A DNA stretch of 15,285 bases from an uncultured Candidatus Melainabacteria bacterium (GTDB taxonomy: Bacteria > Cyanobacteriota > Vampirovibrionia > Gastranaerophilales > Gastranaerophilaceae), in the NCBI GenBank assembly GCA_934754735.1, contig CAKVJE010000046.1, positions 1-15,285 of the forward strand, in the 5' to 3' direction. Below the pieces are notes generated by a model. That model saw only the letters and a program-made list of their open reading frames with translations. It was not told where the DNA came from and searched no databases. Position 1 is the first letter of the stretch; the number at the start of each line of letters is the position of its first letter. The translations under genes were made by a program, and so were the position numbers. Shown piece by piece: positions 6,724-12,885 of this stretch.

Positions 6724-9297
6724 TTATTCTAACTCAGAACGTTCGATTTGTTGTTCAGTAGTAAACTTAACGATATCACCTTCTTGAATATCATTAAACT
6801 TAACGAATGACAAACCGCATTCAAAACCTTGAGCAACTTCTTTAACGTCGTCTTTAAATCTCTTAAGCTGATCAACTGCGCCTTTGAAGATTTCTTTGCC
6901 GTCTCTATAAATAGTTGCGGTATCGTTTCTATTAATCTTACCTTCTGTAACGTAGCAACCTGCAATTTTTTGAATTTTACCGATTGTGAAGATTTGTCTG
7001 ATTTCAACTTGACCTGTAACAACTTCTTTAACTTCCGGTGAAAGAAGAGAAATCATTGTCTTTTCAATGTCTTCCAAGATTTGATAAATAATATCGTATT
7101 TCTTGATTGTTACGCCTTCTCTTTCAGCCGCAGCAAGTGCATTCGCATCTTCTTTAACTGTAAATCCTAAGATTAAAGCGTTTGAAGCTGACGCCAACAT
7201 AACATCTGCTTCTGAAATATCACCAACACCAACGTGAATAATCTTAGTAACGATTTCTTTTGATTCAAATTGAGCAATCGCTTGTGCTACAGCTTCCGCA
7301 GAACCATGAGTATTAGCTTTAATAATCAAGTTCAATTGCGGAATATCGCCTTCTGCATCGCCTGATTCTCTTCTCATGTGAGCAGGTAACATAGCATCAA
7401 GACGATTATTACGTTCTTTTTCTTTACGCTTATCAACAATTGCTTTCATTTCTTTTTCGTTCTTAACTACTTCAAAGAAATCGCCGGCATTTGGAACTTC
7501 TGTTAAACCTAAAACCTCAACTGGAGTTGAAGGTTCTGCTTTCACAATTCTTTCACCGGAGTCAGACAATAGTGCTCTAACTCTACCGCAAGCTGTACCA
7601 ACTACAATGCAGTTGCCTGTTCTTAATGTACCATTTTGAACAAGAAGTGTTGCAACAGGGCCTTTACCTTTATCCAAGTTAGCTTCGATAACTACACCGG
7701 AAGCTTCCGCTTTAGGGTTAGCTTTAAGGTCTTCTAAATCTGCTACAAGCAAGATGTATTCTAACAATTCATCAATACCCGTTCCTTGCAAAGCTGAAAC
7801 ATTAACCGTAATTGTTTCGCCGCCCCAAGCTTCAGGAACAAGTCCATGTTCAGTTAATTGTTGCAATACTCTATCTGGATTTGCACCAGGTTTATCGCAC
7901 TTGTTAACTGCTACGATAATTGGAACTTCCGCTGCTTTTGCGTGGTTAATAGCTTCAATTGTTTGAGGCATGATACCGTCATCTGCTGCAACAACCAAAA
8001 TCGCGATATCAGTTGCTTTTGCACCTCTGGCACGCATTTCTGTGAACGCTTCGTGCCCCGGAGTATCAACGAAAACGATTTTCTTTTCGTGTTTGTTATC
8101 AAGATAAACCGTGTAGGCACCGATAGATTGTGTGATACCGCCAACTTCGGTTGCAACAATTTTGTGCTTAGATGCACGAATGCTATCAAGTAATGTAGTT
8201 TTACCATGGTCAACGTGTCCCATAATACTTACTACAGGTGCGCGTTTCTTTAATAATTTTTTATCAACTTCTGTAAGCGCTTTTTGTTTTTGTTCTTTTT
8301 CAAGTTCTTCTTCCATGAAAGCTTCGATATCTTCTTCAAGAACTTCAAGTTCATATTCTGCACAAACTTTTTTAATTGTTTCAACATCAATAAGTTGGTT
8401 TACTGTTGCCATAACGCCTTGGAACATCAAGAACTTAACGATTTCGGCAGGTGATTTGTGAATTTTATCAGCCAACTCACTAATTGTCATTGGTTGGTTT
8501 ACAACAATTTGTTTAACTTCTGCTTGTTCTTCTTCCTTGTGAGATTTCTTTTTGTGTTTTTGTGCAGCTGCTTTTTCCAAAGAAATCATCTCTTGGTCTT
8601 CTTTTTTAGAATTGAAATCTTTGTCTTTCTTTTTGCTGTCAACTTTTTTCTTACCACCTGTAGAATTACTTTTTCCTTCGTAAATTTCTTGAGGAATAAT
8701 TCTTCTTTCAACAAGTTTCTTTTCGTGTCCGCCTTTATTAAATGGTTTTTTATCTCCTCTTTCAGGTCTGTCAGTTTTTTCACCTTCTTTTTTAACCGGT
8801 TTTTGAGGCGCACGTCTTACGATTTCGATTCTTGATTGATTTTTAGGATACTCAATCTTTGTTCTTTCAATTCTTACAGCAGGCTTTTCTGCTTTTTTAA
8901 TTTCAGGTTTTTCAGCCTTAACTTCTTCTGTTTTTTCAACTTTTTTTTCAGCAACTTTTGGTTGAGGAGCTTTTCTAACAACTTCAATTCTGCTAACAGG
9001 TTTTGCTTTTTCTACACGTTCAATTTTTAACGCCTCTTCTTTTGATTCTTCTTTTTTAGACGTTGTAGCTTCTTCAGTTGCAGGAGCTTTAGATTTCTTA
9101 ACAACAAATGCTTTCGGTTTAGAATTAGATTTTTTAGGCACAAGTCCTAAATGCTCTTTAAGCTTGCGAATTTGAGTCGGAGTTACAGTATTAGAGTGCG
9201 ATTTTACAATTATATCCACTTCTCCAAACTTTTCGATAACCTCTTTGCTGGTCATTCCGAGTTCTTTTGCTAATTCACTAACTCTAATACTATTCAT
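6724..9297 (-). CDS. infB: Translation initiation factor IF-2
   Basis: IF-2 is the GTPase that brings initiator fMet-tRNA to the 30S subunit and promotes 50S joining. The 857-residue product has an N-terminal IF2_N module (about 1-52) and a long K/E-rich linker (about 53-265). A second IF2_N module follows at about 270-325. The G domain has GHVDHGKTT (360-368), GGITQ, DTPGH (411-415) and NKCD (465-468). Domains II, III and IV end in the fMet-tRNA binding region. The linker carries repeats of the type [11 protein letters not shown] / [11 protein letters not shown]. The ATG at 9297 follows an AAGGA site about 12 bases away. ylxR lies 23 bases upstream, so the two probably form one transcript. 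Confidence 0.97.
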   Translation of the reverse strand: MNSIRVSELAKELGMTSKEVIEKFGEVDIIVKSHSNTVTPTQIRKLKEHLGLVPKKSNSKPKAFVVKKSKAPATEEATTSKKEESKEEALKIERVEKAKPVSRIEVVRKAPQPKVAEKKVEKTEEVKAEKPEIKKAEKPAVRIERTKIEYPKNQSRIEIVRRAPQKPVKKEGEKTDRPERGDKKPFNKGGHEKKLVERRIIPQEIYEGKSNSTGGKKKVDSKKKDKDFNSKKEDQEMISLEKAAAQKHKKKSHKEEEQAEVKQIVVNQPMTISELADKIHKSPAEIVKFLMFQGVMATVNQLIDVETIKKVCAEYELEVLEEDIEAFMEEELEKEQKQKALTEVDKKLLKKRAPVVSIMGHVDHGKTTLLDSIRASKHKIVATEVGGITQSIGAYTVYLDNKHEKKIVFVDTPGHEAFTEMRARGAKATDIAILVVAADDGIMPQTIEAINHAKAAEVPIIVAVNKCDKPGANPDRVLQQLTEHGLVPEAWGGETITVNVSALQGTGIDELLEYILLVADLEDLKANPKAEASGVVIEANLDKGKGPVATLLVQNGTLRTGNCIVVGTACGRVRALLSDSGERIVKAEPSTPVEVLGLTEVPNAGDFFEVVKNEKEMKAIVDKRKEKERNNRLDAMLPAHMRRESGDAEGDIPQLNLIIKANTHGSAEAVAQAIAQFESKEIVTKIIHVGVGDISEADVMLASASNALILGFTVKEDANALAAAEREGVTIKKYDIIYQILEDIEKTMISLLSPEVKEVVTGQVEIRQIFTIGKIQKIAGCYVTEGKINRNDTATIYRDGKEIFKGAVDQLKRFKDDVKEVAQGFECGLSFVKFNDIQEGDIVKFTTEQQIERSELE

Positions 9298-9320
9298 ATA
9301 TTATATATTTCCTTTCAAAT

Positions 9321-9575
9321 TTATTTCTCTTTTTCAAGCAAAACTAAAAGTTCTGTTTTTTCAAGAGTTGCGTTGGTTTTTAACGCTTTGTTCAGCTTTG
9401 ATTTTTTAAACGCTGATTCAATACAACTTTGATTATAACAAAGATATGCAGATCTGCCAAATGTTTTAGAATTTGGATTAATTATTACCTCACCGTTTTT
9501 AATTTTGGTTAGTTTTATTAATTCATTTCGCTCTTTAAATTCATTGCATCCAATACATTTTCTAAGCTTATTCAT
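9321..9575 (-). CDS. ylxR: YlxR/RnpM family RNA-binding protein (complete copy)
   Basis: A small basic protein (84 residues from ATG 9575) of the YlxR family. Family members bind RNA, and in Bacillus the homologue (RnpM) modulates RNase P. The family core is visible: RKCIGCNEFKERNELIKLTK, then INPNSKTFGRSAYLC, then SCIESAFKKSKLNKALK. The upstream in-frame ATG (9581) is rejected because an extended -10 (TGG-TATAAA) ends six bases before 9575, and the second copy aligns from this Met. It precedes infB as in many bacteria, but no nusA or rimP is seen upstream. Confidence 0.9.
   Translation of the reverse strand: MNKLRKCIGCNEFKERNELIKLTKIKNGEVIINPNSKTFGRSAYLCYNQSCIESAFKKSKLNKALKTNATLEKTELLVLLEKEK
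9413..9473. repeat. Direct repeat with 12050-12110 (ylxR segment)
   Basis: These 61 bases inside ylxR differ from 12050-12110 at only one position (9463). The flanking coding sequence of the two copies is far more diverged. Confidence 0.85.
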
Positions 9576-9581
9576 ACTCAT

Positions 9582-9590
9582 TTTATACCA
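9582..9590 (-). promoter_or_regulatory. Extended -10 promoter of ylxR-infB
   Basis: The minus strand reads TGG-TATAAA, then six bases, then the ATG of ylxR. A weak TTTAAT lies 17 bp upstream as a possible -35. The same layout is kept in the duplicate ylxR (12222-12230), which supports function. The transcript would be leaderless. Confidence 0.55.
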
Positions 9591-9699
9591 TAAACATTAT
9601 TTATATTAAAGTTTTATGCTTATCAAAAAAAGTATAAAGTTACAACTAGCAAAAAATTTTTTTAGCTATTTTATTATAGACAAGAAAGGATGAAAAAAT

Positions 9700-10272
9700 A
9701 TGCAAGTAAATAAAATTTTATCAGTTAATTACAACAACAGAATAGCAAATCAAAAAGAACAAAAAAATCCGAATTTTGGTAAATTATTAATTGATGATGG
9801 AGTAAGCACAAAGGTACTTCAAGAAATAACACATAATGAAGAAATAAAAAAATTAGTAAGATTATTTGATGATGTAGGTATTAATCTTAAAGCAATACAG
9901 TATATTACAATAGAAAATTCTTGTGAACTAGTCGAGGGCGGTATGCATTTTCGTCTTGTGGATCCTAAAGTTTATAAAAATATGTGGGCAAATGTTGGTT
10001 CTGCAACACGACTGGCAGTCGATGGTTATAACGAAAAAGAGATCATAGAAAATATAAAAAATTTACCGACCGGTACTGCTATTGAACACTTTAACAATGG
10101 TTATAATAAATTTAAATATCCAAAACACTTCAAAATCAAGGAGCAGAAGTATAATTATAAATTAGATACTGAATACACAGAAAAACAAAAAGCTTTAGAA
10201 GACGTAAAAAATTTTAATAAAACTTTATCAAATAAATCTTTTTGGAAAAAATTATCTGATTTATTTAATTAA
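9700..10272 (+). CDS. Hypothetical protein with N-terminal NPNFGK motif
   Basis: I recognise no family for this 190-residue soluble protein. It begins MQVNKILSVNYNNRIANQ, is Asn-rich, and reaches NPNFGK at residues 23-28. This matches the short N-terminal style of other small proteins nearby. The middle (about 29-140) looks like a compact alpha/beta or helical domain, with LVRLFDDVGINLKAIQYITI and GSATRLAVDGYNEKEIIENI. The C-terminal 45 residues are Lys-rich and helical. There is no signal peptide or membrane segment. An AAAGGA ribosome site precedes the ATG by about 9 bases. A long perfect hairpin follows the stop by 4 bases. Confidence 0.75.
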   Translation: MQVNKILSVNYNNRIANQKEQKNPNFGKLLIDDGVSTKVLQEITHNEEIKKLVRLFDDVGINLKAIQYITIENSCELVEGGMHFRLVDPKVYKNMWANVGSATRLAVDGYNEKEIIENIKNLPTGTAIEHFNNGYNKFKYPKHFKIKEQKYNYKLDTEYTEKQKALEDVKNFNKTLSNKSFWKKLSDLFN

Positions 10273-10276
10273 TAGC

Positions 10277-10308
10277 ATGTTGTGTCGGATAACAATCCGA
10301 CACAACAT
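10277..10308 (+). terminator. Long perfect hairpin after the 190-residue gene
   Basis: A 14-bp perfect stem (ATGTTGTGTCGGAT / ATCCGACACAACAT) with an AACA loop begins 4 bases past the stop codon. No T tract follows on either strand, so it may be a 3'-end stabiliser or an imperfect terminator. Confidence 0.5.
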
Positions 10309-10335
10309 ATTACATTAAATTCAAAAATTATCATT

Positions 10336-10386
10336 TTATATTTCTGCCAATTTTTCAAACTTCAACTTTTAATCATATTTTGTCAG
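10336..10386 (-). pseudogene. prfA 3'-end relic (RF1 C-terminus fragment)
   Basis: The minus strand translates as LTKYD-stop-KLKFEKLAEI-stop. The true prfA C-terminus in this window reads [18 protein letters not shown]. At the DNA level 10341-10385 matches 14229-14273 at 39 of 45 positions, and the Gln codon has become a stop. It is a dead fragment of the last codons of prfA, in the same orientation as the complete gene, with nothing of the rest of the gene left. It sits immediately before the first REP palindrome. Confidence 0.85.
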
Positions 10387-10389
10387 TCA

Positions 10390-10410
10390 GTAGGTCAGGC
10401 ACTGCCTGAC
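10390..10410 (+). repeat. REP-like palindrome, copy 1
   Basis: GTAG (10390-10393) is followed by GTCAGGCA-C-TGCCTGAC, an 8-bp perfect stem around one base, and then AAATACTT. It lies 6 bases past the RAYT stop and points opposite to copy 2, so the pair brackets the transposase gene in inverted orientation. Confidence 0.9.
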
Positions 10411-10416
10411 AAATAC

Positions 10417-10929
10417 TTATTCACAGTCCATCTCATTTATTTTATATTTATCTTCCAAGTTACACCAATCTTTTTCATAATATCCCATTTTAACAAATTT
10501 ATTGAATGACGAGCAATTCCAATCTCTTGGTGCAATTCCATAATGTTTAACAGAATTATAATGAATATAGTCCAAATGTTTATATAAATCATTTTCATCT
10601 CTAATAGTATGTTCCCAAAATCTTCTTTGCCAAATATTTGCTTCCCTATTGGCATTTTTTGAATATTTTATTCCTGCCAATCTTGTAAATGAACTTTTTA
10701 TGGTACCAATGATTTTAGGATATGATTTTATTTCATCCGGTCTTATAATCATATGAATATGGTCTTGGTTTACAATTATTGCATAAATCTCAAATTCGAA
10801 TTTTTGTTTTGCTAATTTAAAAGCATCTCTTAAATATTTAATGTTTTCAATAAGAATTTGTTTTCTATCTTTAGTTACAATTGTTATAAATATTAAGGAA
10901 TTTGGTACAAACAACCTTTTATAATTCAT
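10417..10929 (-). CDS. REP-associated tyrosine transposase (RAYT, IS200-like Y1 HUH family)
   Basis: This 170-residue protein has the Y1 transposase/RAYT pattern. The metal-binding HUH motif is DHIHMII (His57, His59). The family block WQRRFWEHTIRDENDLYKHL (100-119) comes next. It leads into DYIHYNSVKHYG (120-131), with Tyr121 as the likely nucleophile, and then DWNCSSFNKFVKMGYYEKDW. Most relatives have YIHxNPVK, and here Pro is Ser. RAYTs nick single-stranded REP DNA next to a GTAG-type tetranucleotide and are usually single-copy domesticated enzymes rather than free insertion sequences. REP-like palindromes flank it on both sides in opposite orientation. TATAAT (10941-10936) ends six bases before the ATG and no ribosome site is seen, so the mRNA may be leaderless. 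It appears intact. Confidence 0.9.
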   Translation of the reverse strand: MNYKRLFVPNSLIFITIVTKDRKQILIENIKYLRDAFKLAKQKFEFEIYAIIVNQDHIHMIIRPDEIKSYPKIIGTIKSSFTRLAGIKYSKNANREANIWQRRFWEHTIRDENDLYKHLDYIHYNSVKHYGIAPRDWNCSSFNKFVKMGYYEKDWCNLEDKYKINEMDCE

Positions 10930-10962
10930 AATATTATTATACTTCGAATTTTATTTTTTTTT

Positions 10963-10990
10963 GTATTTGTCAGGCAGTATTTGTCAGGCA
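10963..10990. repeat. 14-bp tandem duplication at a REP arm
   Basis: GTATTTGTCAGGCA occurs twice head to tail (10963-10976 and 10977-10990). The second unit is the outer flank and first arm of REP copy 2, so one arm of the palindrome has been copied without its partner. Confidence 0.85.
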
Positions 10991-11003
10991 ATGCCTGACC
11001 TAC
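10983..11003 (-). repeat. REP-like palindrome, copy 2
   Basis: Read on the minus strand: GTAG, then GTCAGGCA-T-TGCCTGAC, then AAATAC. Stem and tetranucleotide are perfect. It lies just upstream of the RAYT start, inverted relative to copy 1. Confidence 0.9.
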
Positions 11004-11139
11004 TACTATTGCAGTATTTCTTGCTGTTTTTGATAAATTCGTACTCATAATTTTTTGAATTTTCATTTTTTACATCTTTTTGCTTGTACATACAAGTAAA
11101 AACACGAACGTTTTTTGCTCATACAAATGTAATATATTT

Positions 11140-11160
11140 GTCAGGCAATGCCTGACCTAC
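11140..11160 (-). repeat. REP-like palindrome, copy 3
   Basis: Minus-strand GTAG followed by GTCAGGCA-T-TGCCTGAC and AAATA. It is identical in the stem to copy 2 and has the same orientation. Confidence 0.9.
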
Positions 11161-11256
11161 TATATTAATTCTTGTTATTTTTATATAACGGCATTTCTTT
11201 TAAAAACTTTAGAATAAAAAGAAAATTTTTTTACAAAACTTCACAAATATATAAAA

Positions 11257-11277
11257 GCAGGTCGAACATTGCCTTAC
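11257..11277 (+). repeat. Decayed REP-like palindrome, copy 4
   Basis: GCAG then GTCGAACA-T-TGCCTTAC: the arms carry four substitutions from the consensus. It lies 12 bases from copy 5 in the opposite orientation, and the two form an inverted pair. Confidence 0.6.
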
Positions 11278-11289
11278 AAGAATTTTATT

Positions 11290-11310
11290 GTCAGACATTG
11301 CCTGACCTAT
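11290..11310 (-). repeat. REP-like palindrome, copy 5 (overlaps 3' end of ART-like gene)
   Basis: On the minus strand ATAG then GTCAGGCA-A-TGTCTGAC. One arm base and the tetranucleotide differ from the consensus. The TGA stop of the ART-like gene (11293-11291) lies inside its distal arm. Confidence 0.8.
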
Positions 11311-11971
11311 TACCACGAAATAATAATAAAATAAATGATTTTATTTTATGCAAAATATTTTTATCAGAGATATTTGTATTTTTATCAGAGATATTTGCAT
11401 CAAAAGAAGGTTTATTTTTAAAATATGTTAACTTTATATGATGAAATTGTTTGTTATTCTTTTTTATTAAATCATTTTGTGTACACAAAAATAAAGATTC
11501 TCGTGGAAAAATATAATTCCAATCATCAGCTATTCTTGCTCCCTTTGGAACGATTATTTCATAAAGAATTCCATCATCTTGAGTATAACTTTCTGCATAA
11601 ATTTGTTCATCACTTGCAAATGCGTATTCTCTCATGCGTAAAATATCACCACTTTTCAACTTTTTACACATTTCGATTAACATTTTCATATAGGGATTTT
11701 GGAATATTTCTGCCCCATCAATACCACGCCAAAGTGTAAGTTCTTTATCAGTTCGCTTATAACACTTAAAATCTTTATCAGTTGCTGCAATTATACTTCC
11801 AACGCTTTTAATTTTCTTCATTGGCATATAACCACCAATTAAATACTGGTTAATTTCGTGTATATAGAAACTCTTGCTTAACTTATCAACTTCACCTTTT
11901 GTATTAGAAAGAATACGTTTCCAGTACCTCTGGCACAACAATTCTTGATTTTGGATTTTTGACACTTGCAT
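11291..11971 (-). CDS. Putative ADP-ribosyltransferase-fold protein, active site degenerate
   Basis: The 226-residue product resembles the ADP-ribosyltransferase exoenzyme fold with an R-S-E layout. LTLWRGIDG holds Arg82, YAFASDEQIYAESY holds Ser120 in place of a classical STS strand, and ILYEIIVPKGARIADDW is followed by FPRESLFL with Glu158. In active relatives the last motif is E-x-E. Here the second, catalytic position appears to be Leu160, so activity is doubtful. The N-terminus MQVSKIQNQ resembles other small proteins in the region. No signal peptide or immunity partner is seen. NISDKN is repeated near the C-terminus, and the last residues and stop are read from a REP element, so the original C-terminus may be lost. 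A phage-head or other role is possible. Confidence 0.45.
   Translation of the reverse strand: MQVSKIQNQELLCQRYWKRILSNTKGEVDKLSKSFYIHEINQYLIGGYMPMKKIKSVGSIIAATDKDFKCYKRTDKELTLWRGIDGAEIFQNPYMKMLIEMCKKLKSGDILRMREYAFASDEQIYAESYTQDDGILYEIIVPKGARIADDWNYIFPRESLFLCTQNDLIKKNNKQFHHIKLTYFKNKPSFDANISDKNTNISDKNILHKIKSFILLLFRGNRSGNV
11356..11397. repeat. 21-bp tandem direct repeat inside the ART-like gene
   Basis: Two exact 21-bp units (11356-11376 and 11377-11397) lie head to tail and keep the frame, giving the doubled NISDKN motif. This looks like a recent slippage event. Confidence 0.85.
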
Positions 11972-12024
11972 ATTAAAATAAAACTTCTAAAATAATTTTT
12001 TGCTAATGAATTCATTGTACCAAG

Positions 12025-12045
12025 GTAAGTCAAGAAATGCCTGAC
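12025..12045 (+). repeat. Decayed REP-like palindrome, copy 6 (in 3' end of truncated ylxR)
   Basis: GTAA then GTCAAGAA-A-TGCCTGAC: the right arm is perfect and the left arm has two changes. It replaces the C-terminal part of the second ylxR and provides its stop codon (12032-12030). Confidence 0.7.
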
Positions 12046-12215
12046 AAAACTGATTCAATACAACTTTGATTATAACAAAGATATGCAGATCTGCCAAATA
12101 TTTTAGAATTCGGGTTTATAACCAATTGCCCGTCGTCATGTTTTTTGGTAATTTTGATAAGATTTTCTCTTGGTTTAAATTCTCCGCAGGCAACGCATTT
12201 TCTTTGTTCGTTCAT
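12030..12215 (-). pseudogene. Second, 3'-truncated ylxR copy
   Basis: From ATG 12215 it encodes 61 residues. MNEQRKCVACGEFKPRENLI aligns with the complete YlxR (MNKLRKCIGCNEFKERNELI), and GRSAYLCYNQSCIES is identical. It then runs into VLSGIS and a stop read from a REP palindrome. The basic C-terminal helix (about 23 residues in the complete copy) is missing. The zinc-ribbon-like Cys pair (CVAC) and the RNA-binding core are intact, so a short functional product cannot be excluded. The upstream region with the extended -10 is also duplicated. An in-frame ATG at 12233 is rejected by comparison with the complete copy. Confidence 0.75.
12050..12110. repeat. Direct repeat with 9413-9473 (ylxR segment)
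   Basis: It matches the complete ylxR at 60 of 61 positions and begins five bases after the REP stem ends (12045). This is the right-hand side of the breakpoint between REP and ylxR sequence. Confidence 0.85.
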
Positions 12216-12221
12216 ACATTT

Positions 12222-12230
12222 TTTATAGCA
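12222..12230 (-). promoter_or_regulatory. Extended -10 of the truncated ylxR copy
   Basis: TGC-TATAAA ends six bases before ATG 12215, the same geometry as at the complete ylxR. TTTAAA lies 17 bp upstream. The conserved layout after divergence suggests the promoter was functional in the duplicated unit. Confidence 0.45.
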
Positions 12231-12282
12231 CAAACATTATTTTTTTTAAAGTCATAAGCGCTGGTTAGATATTGGTAAGCAA

Positions 12283-12320
12283 ATGGAAAATTGAAAATGG
12301 AAAGTGGAAAGTGGAAAATT
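12283..12320. repeat. Purine-rich simple repeat
   Basis: An irregular run built from TGGAAAG/TGGAAAA units on the plus strand. No gene lies here. It may be a slippage-prone spacer. Confidence 0.6.
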
Positions 12321-12336
12321 GTTTTAAAAATATAGA

Positions 12337-12366
12337 AAAAATACGTTCAAGATTGAACGTATTTTT
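12337..12366. terminator. Bidirectional intrinsic terminator
   Basis: A 14-bp perfect inverted repeat (AAAAATACGTTCAA / TTGAACGTATTTTT, nominal 2-base loop) has T-runs at its 3' side on both strands. It lies 73 bases past the stop of the glycine-zipper gene on the minus strand and upstream of the truncated ylxR. Confidence 0.75.
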
Positions 12367-12438
12367 GTAAATCTTAATTTATTATGTGTAAATCTTTACG
12401 CTTTTTTTATCCTATATATTGGAAACGAAGATGTTTCT

Positions 12439-12768
12439 CTAGAATTTACCCCCCATATTGTTAGGATCCATGTCTTCATAAGGAGCATAATCATCTCTTT
12501 TTTCTACTTCTTCAGCACCCTTATCAATCATTTTGCCGTATTTATGTCCTAAAGCTGCACCTATTCCCAGTCCTATTGGGCCAAAACAAGCGCCAAATAC
12601 ACCTCCTAAAACAGCAAATGTTTTTGAACAACGACCTTTGAAGTTAACTTCATTTGATGGAATGGTATCTGTTTGTGTAGATGTTTCTTGGTACCTATTT
12701 TTTAAATTAGAATGCTTTGTTCTTAGTTGTGTTTGATGATTAAAACTAGTTACTTGTGCTATTTTCAT
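12439..12768 (-). CDS. Small glycine-zipper protein with N-terminal VNFKG motif
   Basis: I recognise no named family for this 109-residue protein. Residues 1-40 are polar and Thr/Gln-rich (MKIAQVTSFNHQTQ...). VNFKG follows at 41-45. Next is a hydrophobic glycine-zipper hairpin (51-78), with Gly at 55, 59, 63, 66, 70, 74 and 78, and then an acidic tail (YAPYEDMDPNN). Glycine zippers of this kind pack as paired membrane helices. There is no classical signal peptide in front. AAGGAGGG sits 5 bases before the ATG, the strongest ribosome site in the window, and a good promoter with a palindrome lies just upstream. A membrane or envelope location is inferred. Confidence 0.75.
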   Translation of the reverse strand: MKIAQVTSFNHQTQLRTKHSNLKNRYQETSTQTDTIPSNEVNFKGRCSKTFAVLGGVFGACFGPIGLGIGAALGHKYGKMIDKGAEEVEKRDDYAPYEDMDPNNMGGKF

Positions 12769-12782
12769 GACACCCTCCTTTT

Positions 12783-12798
12783 TTCACAATATTGTGAA
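12783..12798. promoter_or_regulatory. 16-bp perfect palindrome, candidate operator
   Basis: TTCACAATATTGTGAA directly follows the -10 box of the promoter at 12800-12827 and covers the expected transcription start. A regulator bound here would block initiation. Confidence 0.5.
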
Positions 12799-12799
12799 C

Positions 12800-12827
12800 A
12801 TTATAATAATTACACAAAATATTTCAA
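12800..12827 (-). promoter_or_regulatory. Promoter of the glycine-zipper gene
   Basis: On the minus strand TTGAAA (12827-12822) and TATAAT (12805-12800) are 16 bp apart. Start near 12793, leader about 25 bases, then a strong AAGGAGGG. Confidence 0.65.
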
Positions 12828-12837
12828 AATCAAGTGG

Positions 12838-12865
12838 TTGCAAAAAAAATTTTTTCATATAAAAT
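12838..12865 (+). promoter_or_regulatory. Candidate promoter of the 423-residue membrane protein gene
   Basis: TTGCAA (12838-12843) and TAAAAT (12860-12865) are 16 bp apart across an A-run/T-run spacer that is likely to be bent. It is back to back with the glycine-zipper promoter. AAGGA (12872-12876) serves the ATG at 12886. The A/T composition makes chance matches likely. Confidence 0.4.
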
Positions 12866-12885
12866 TTTCGTAAGGATATAAGTGT

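Larger units (their letters stand above)
10930..11289. other. Non-coding REP cluster between RAYT and the ART-like gene
   Basis: About 360 bp of very AT-rich DNA without a credible gene. It contains two intact REP palindromes, one decayed copy, a 14-bp tandem duplication and a small CTTGTA-CA-TACAAG dyad (11083-11096). Confidence 0.7.

Noticed and set aside
8458..8835. Plus-strand Phe-rich open frame opposite infB
   Set aside because: It is the complement of the K/E-rich IF-2 linker, where AAA/GAA codons read as TTT/TTC. IF-2 is certain.
10282..10509. Plus-strand open frame after the 190-residue gene
   Set aside because: It starts inside a hairpin and runs through the prfA relic, a REP and the RAYT 3' end, so it is chance.
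10390..11310. Possible CRISPR array, because short palindromic repeats recur
   Set aside because: The copies lie in both orientations with irregular gaps (from 12 bp to more than 500 bp) and carry a RAYT gene, not cas genes.
11172..11441. Plus-strand open frame through the REP cluster
   Set aside because: It has no ribosome site, runs through REP palindromes and overlaps the ART-like gene antisense, with no recognisable content.
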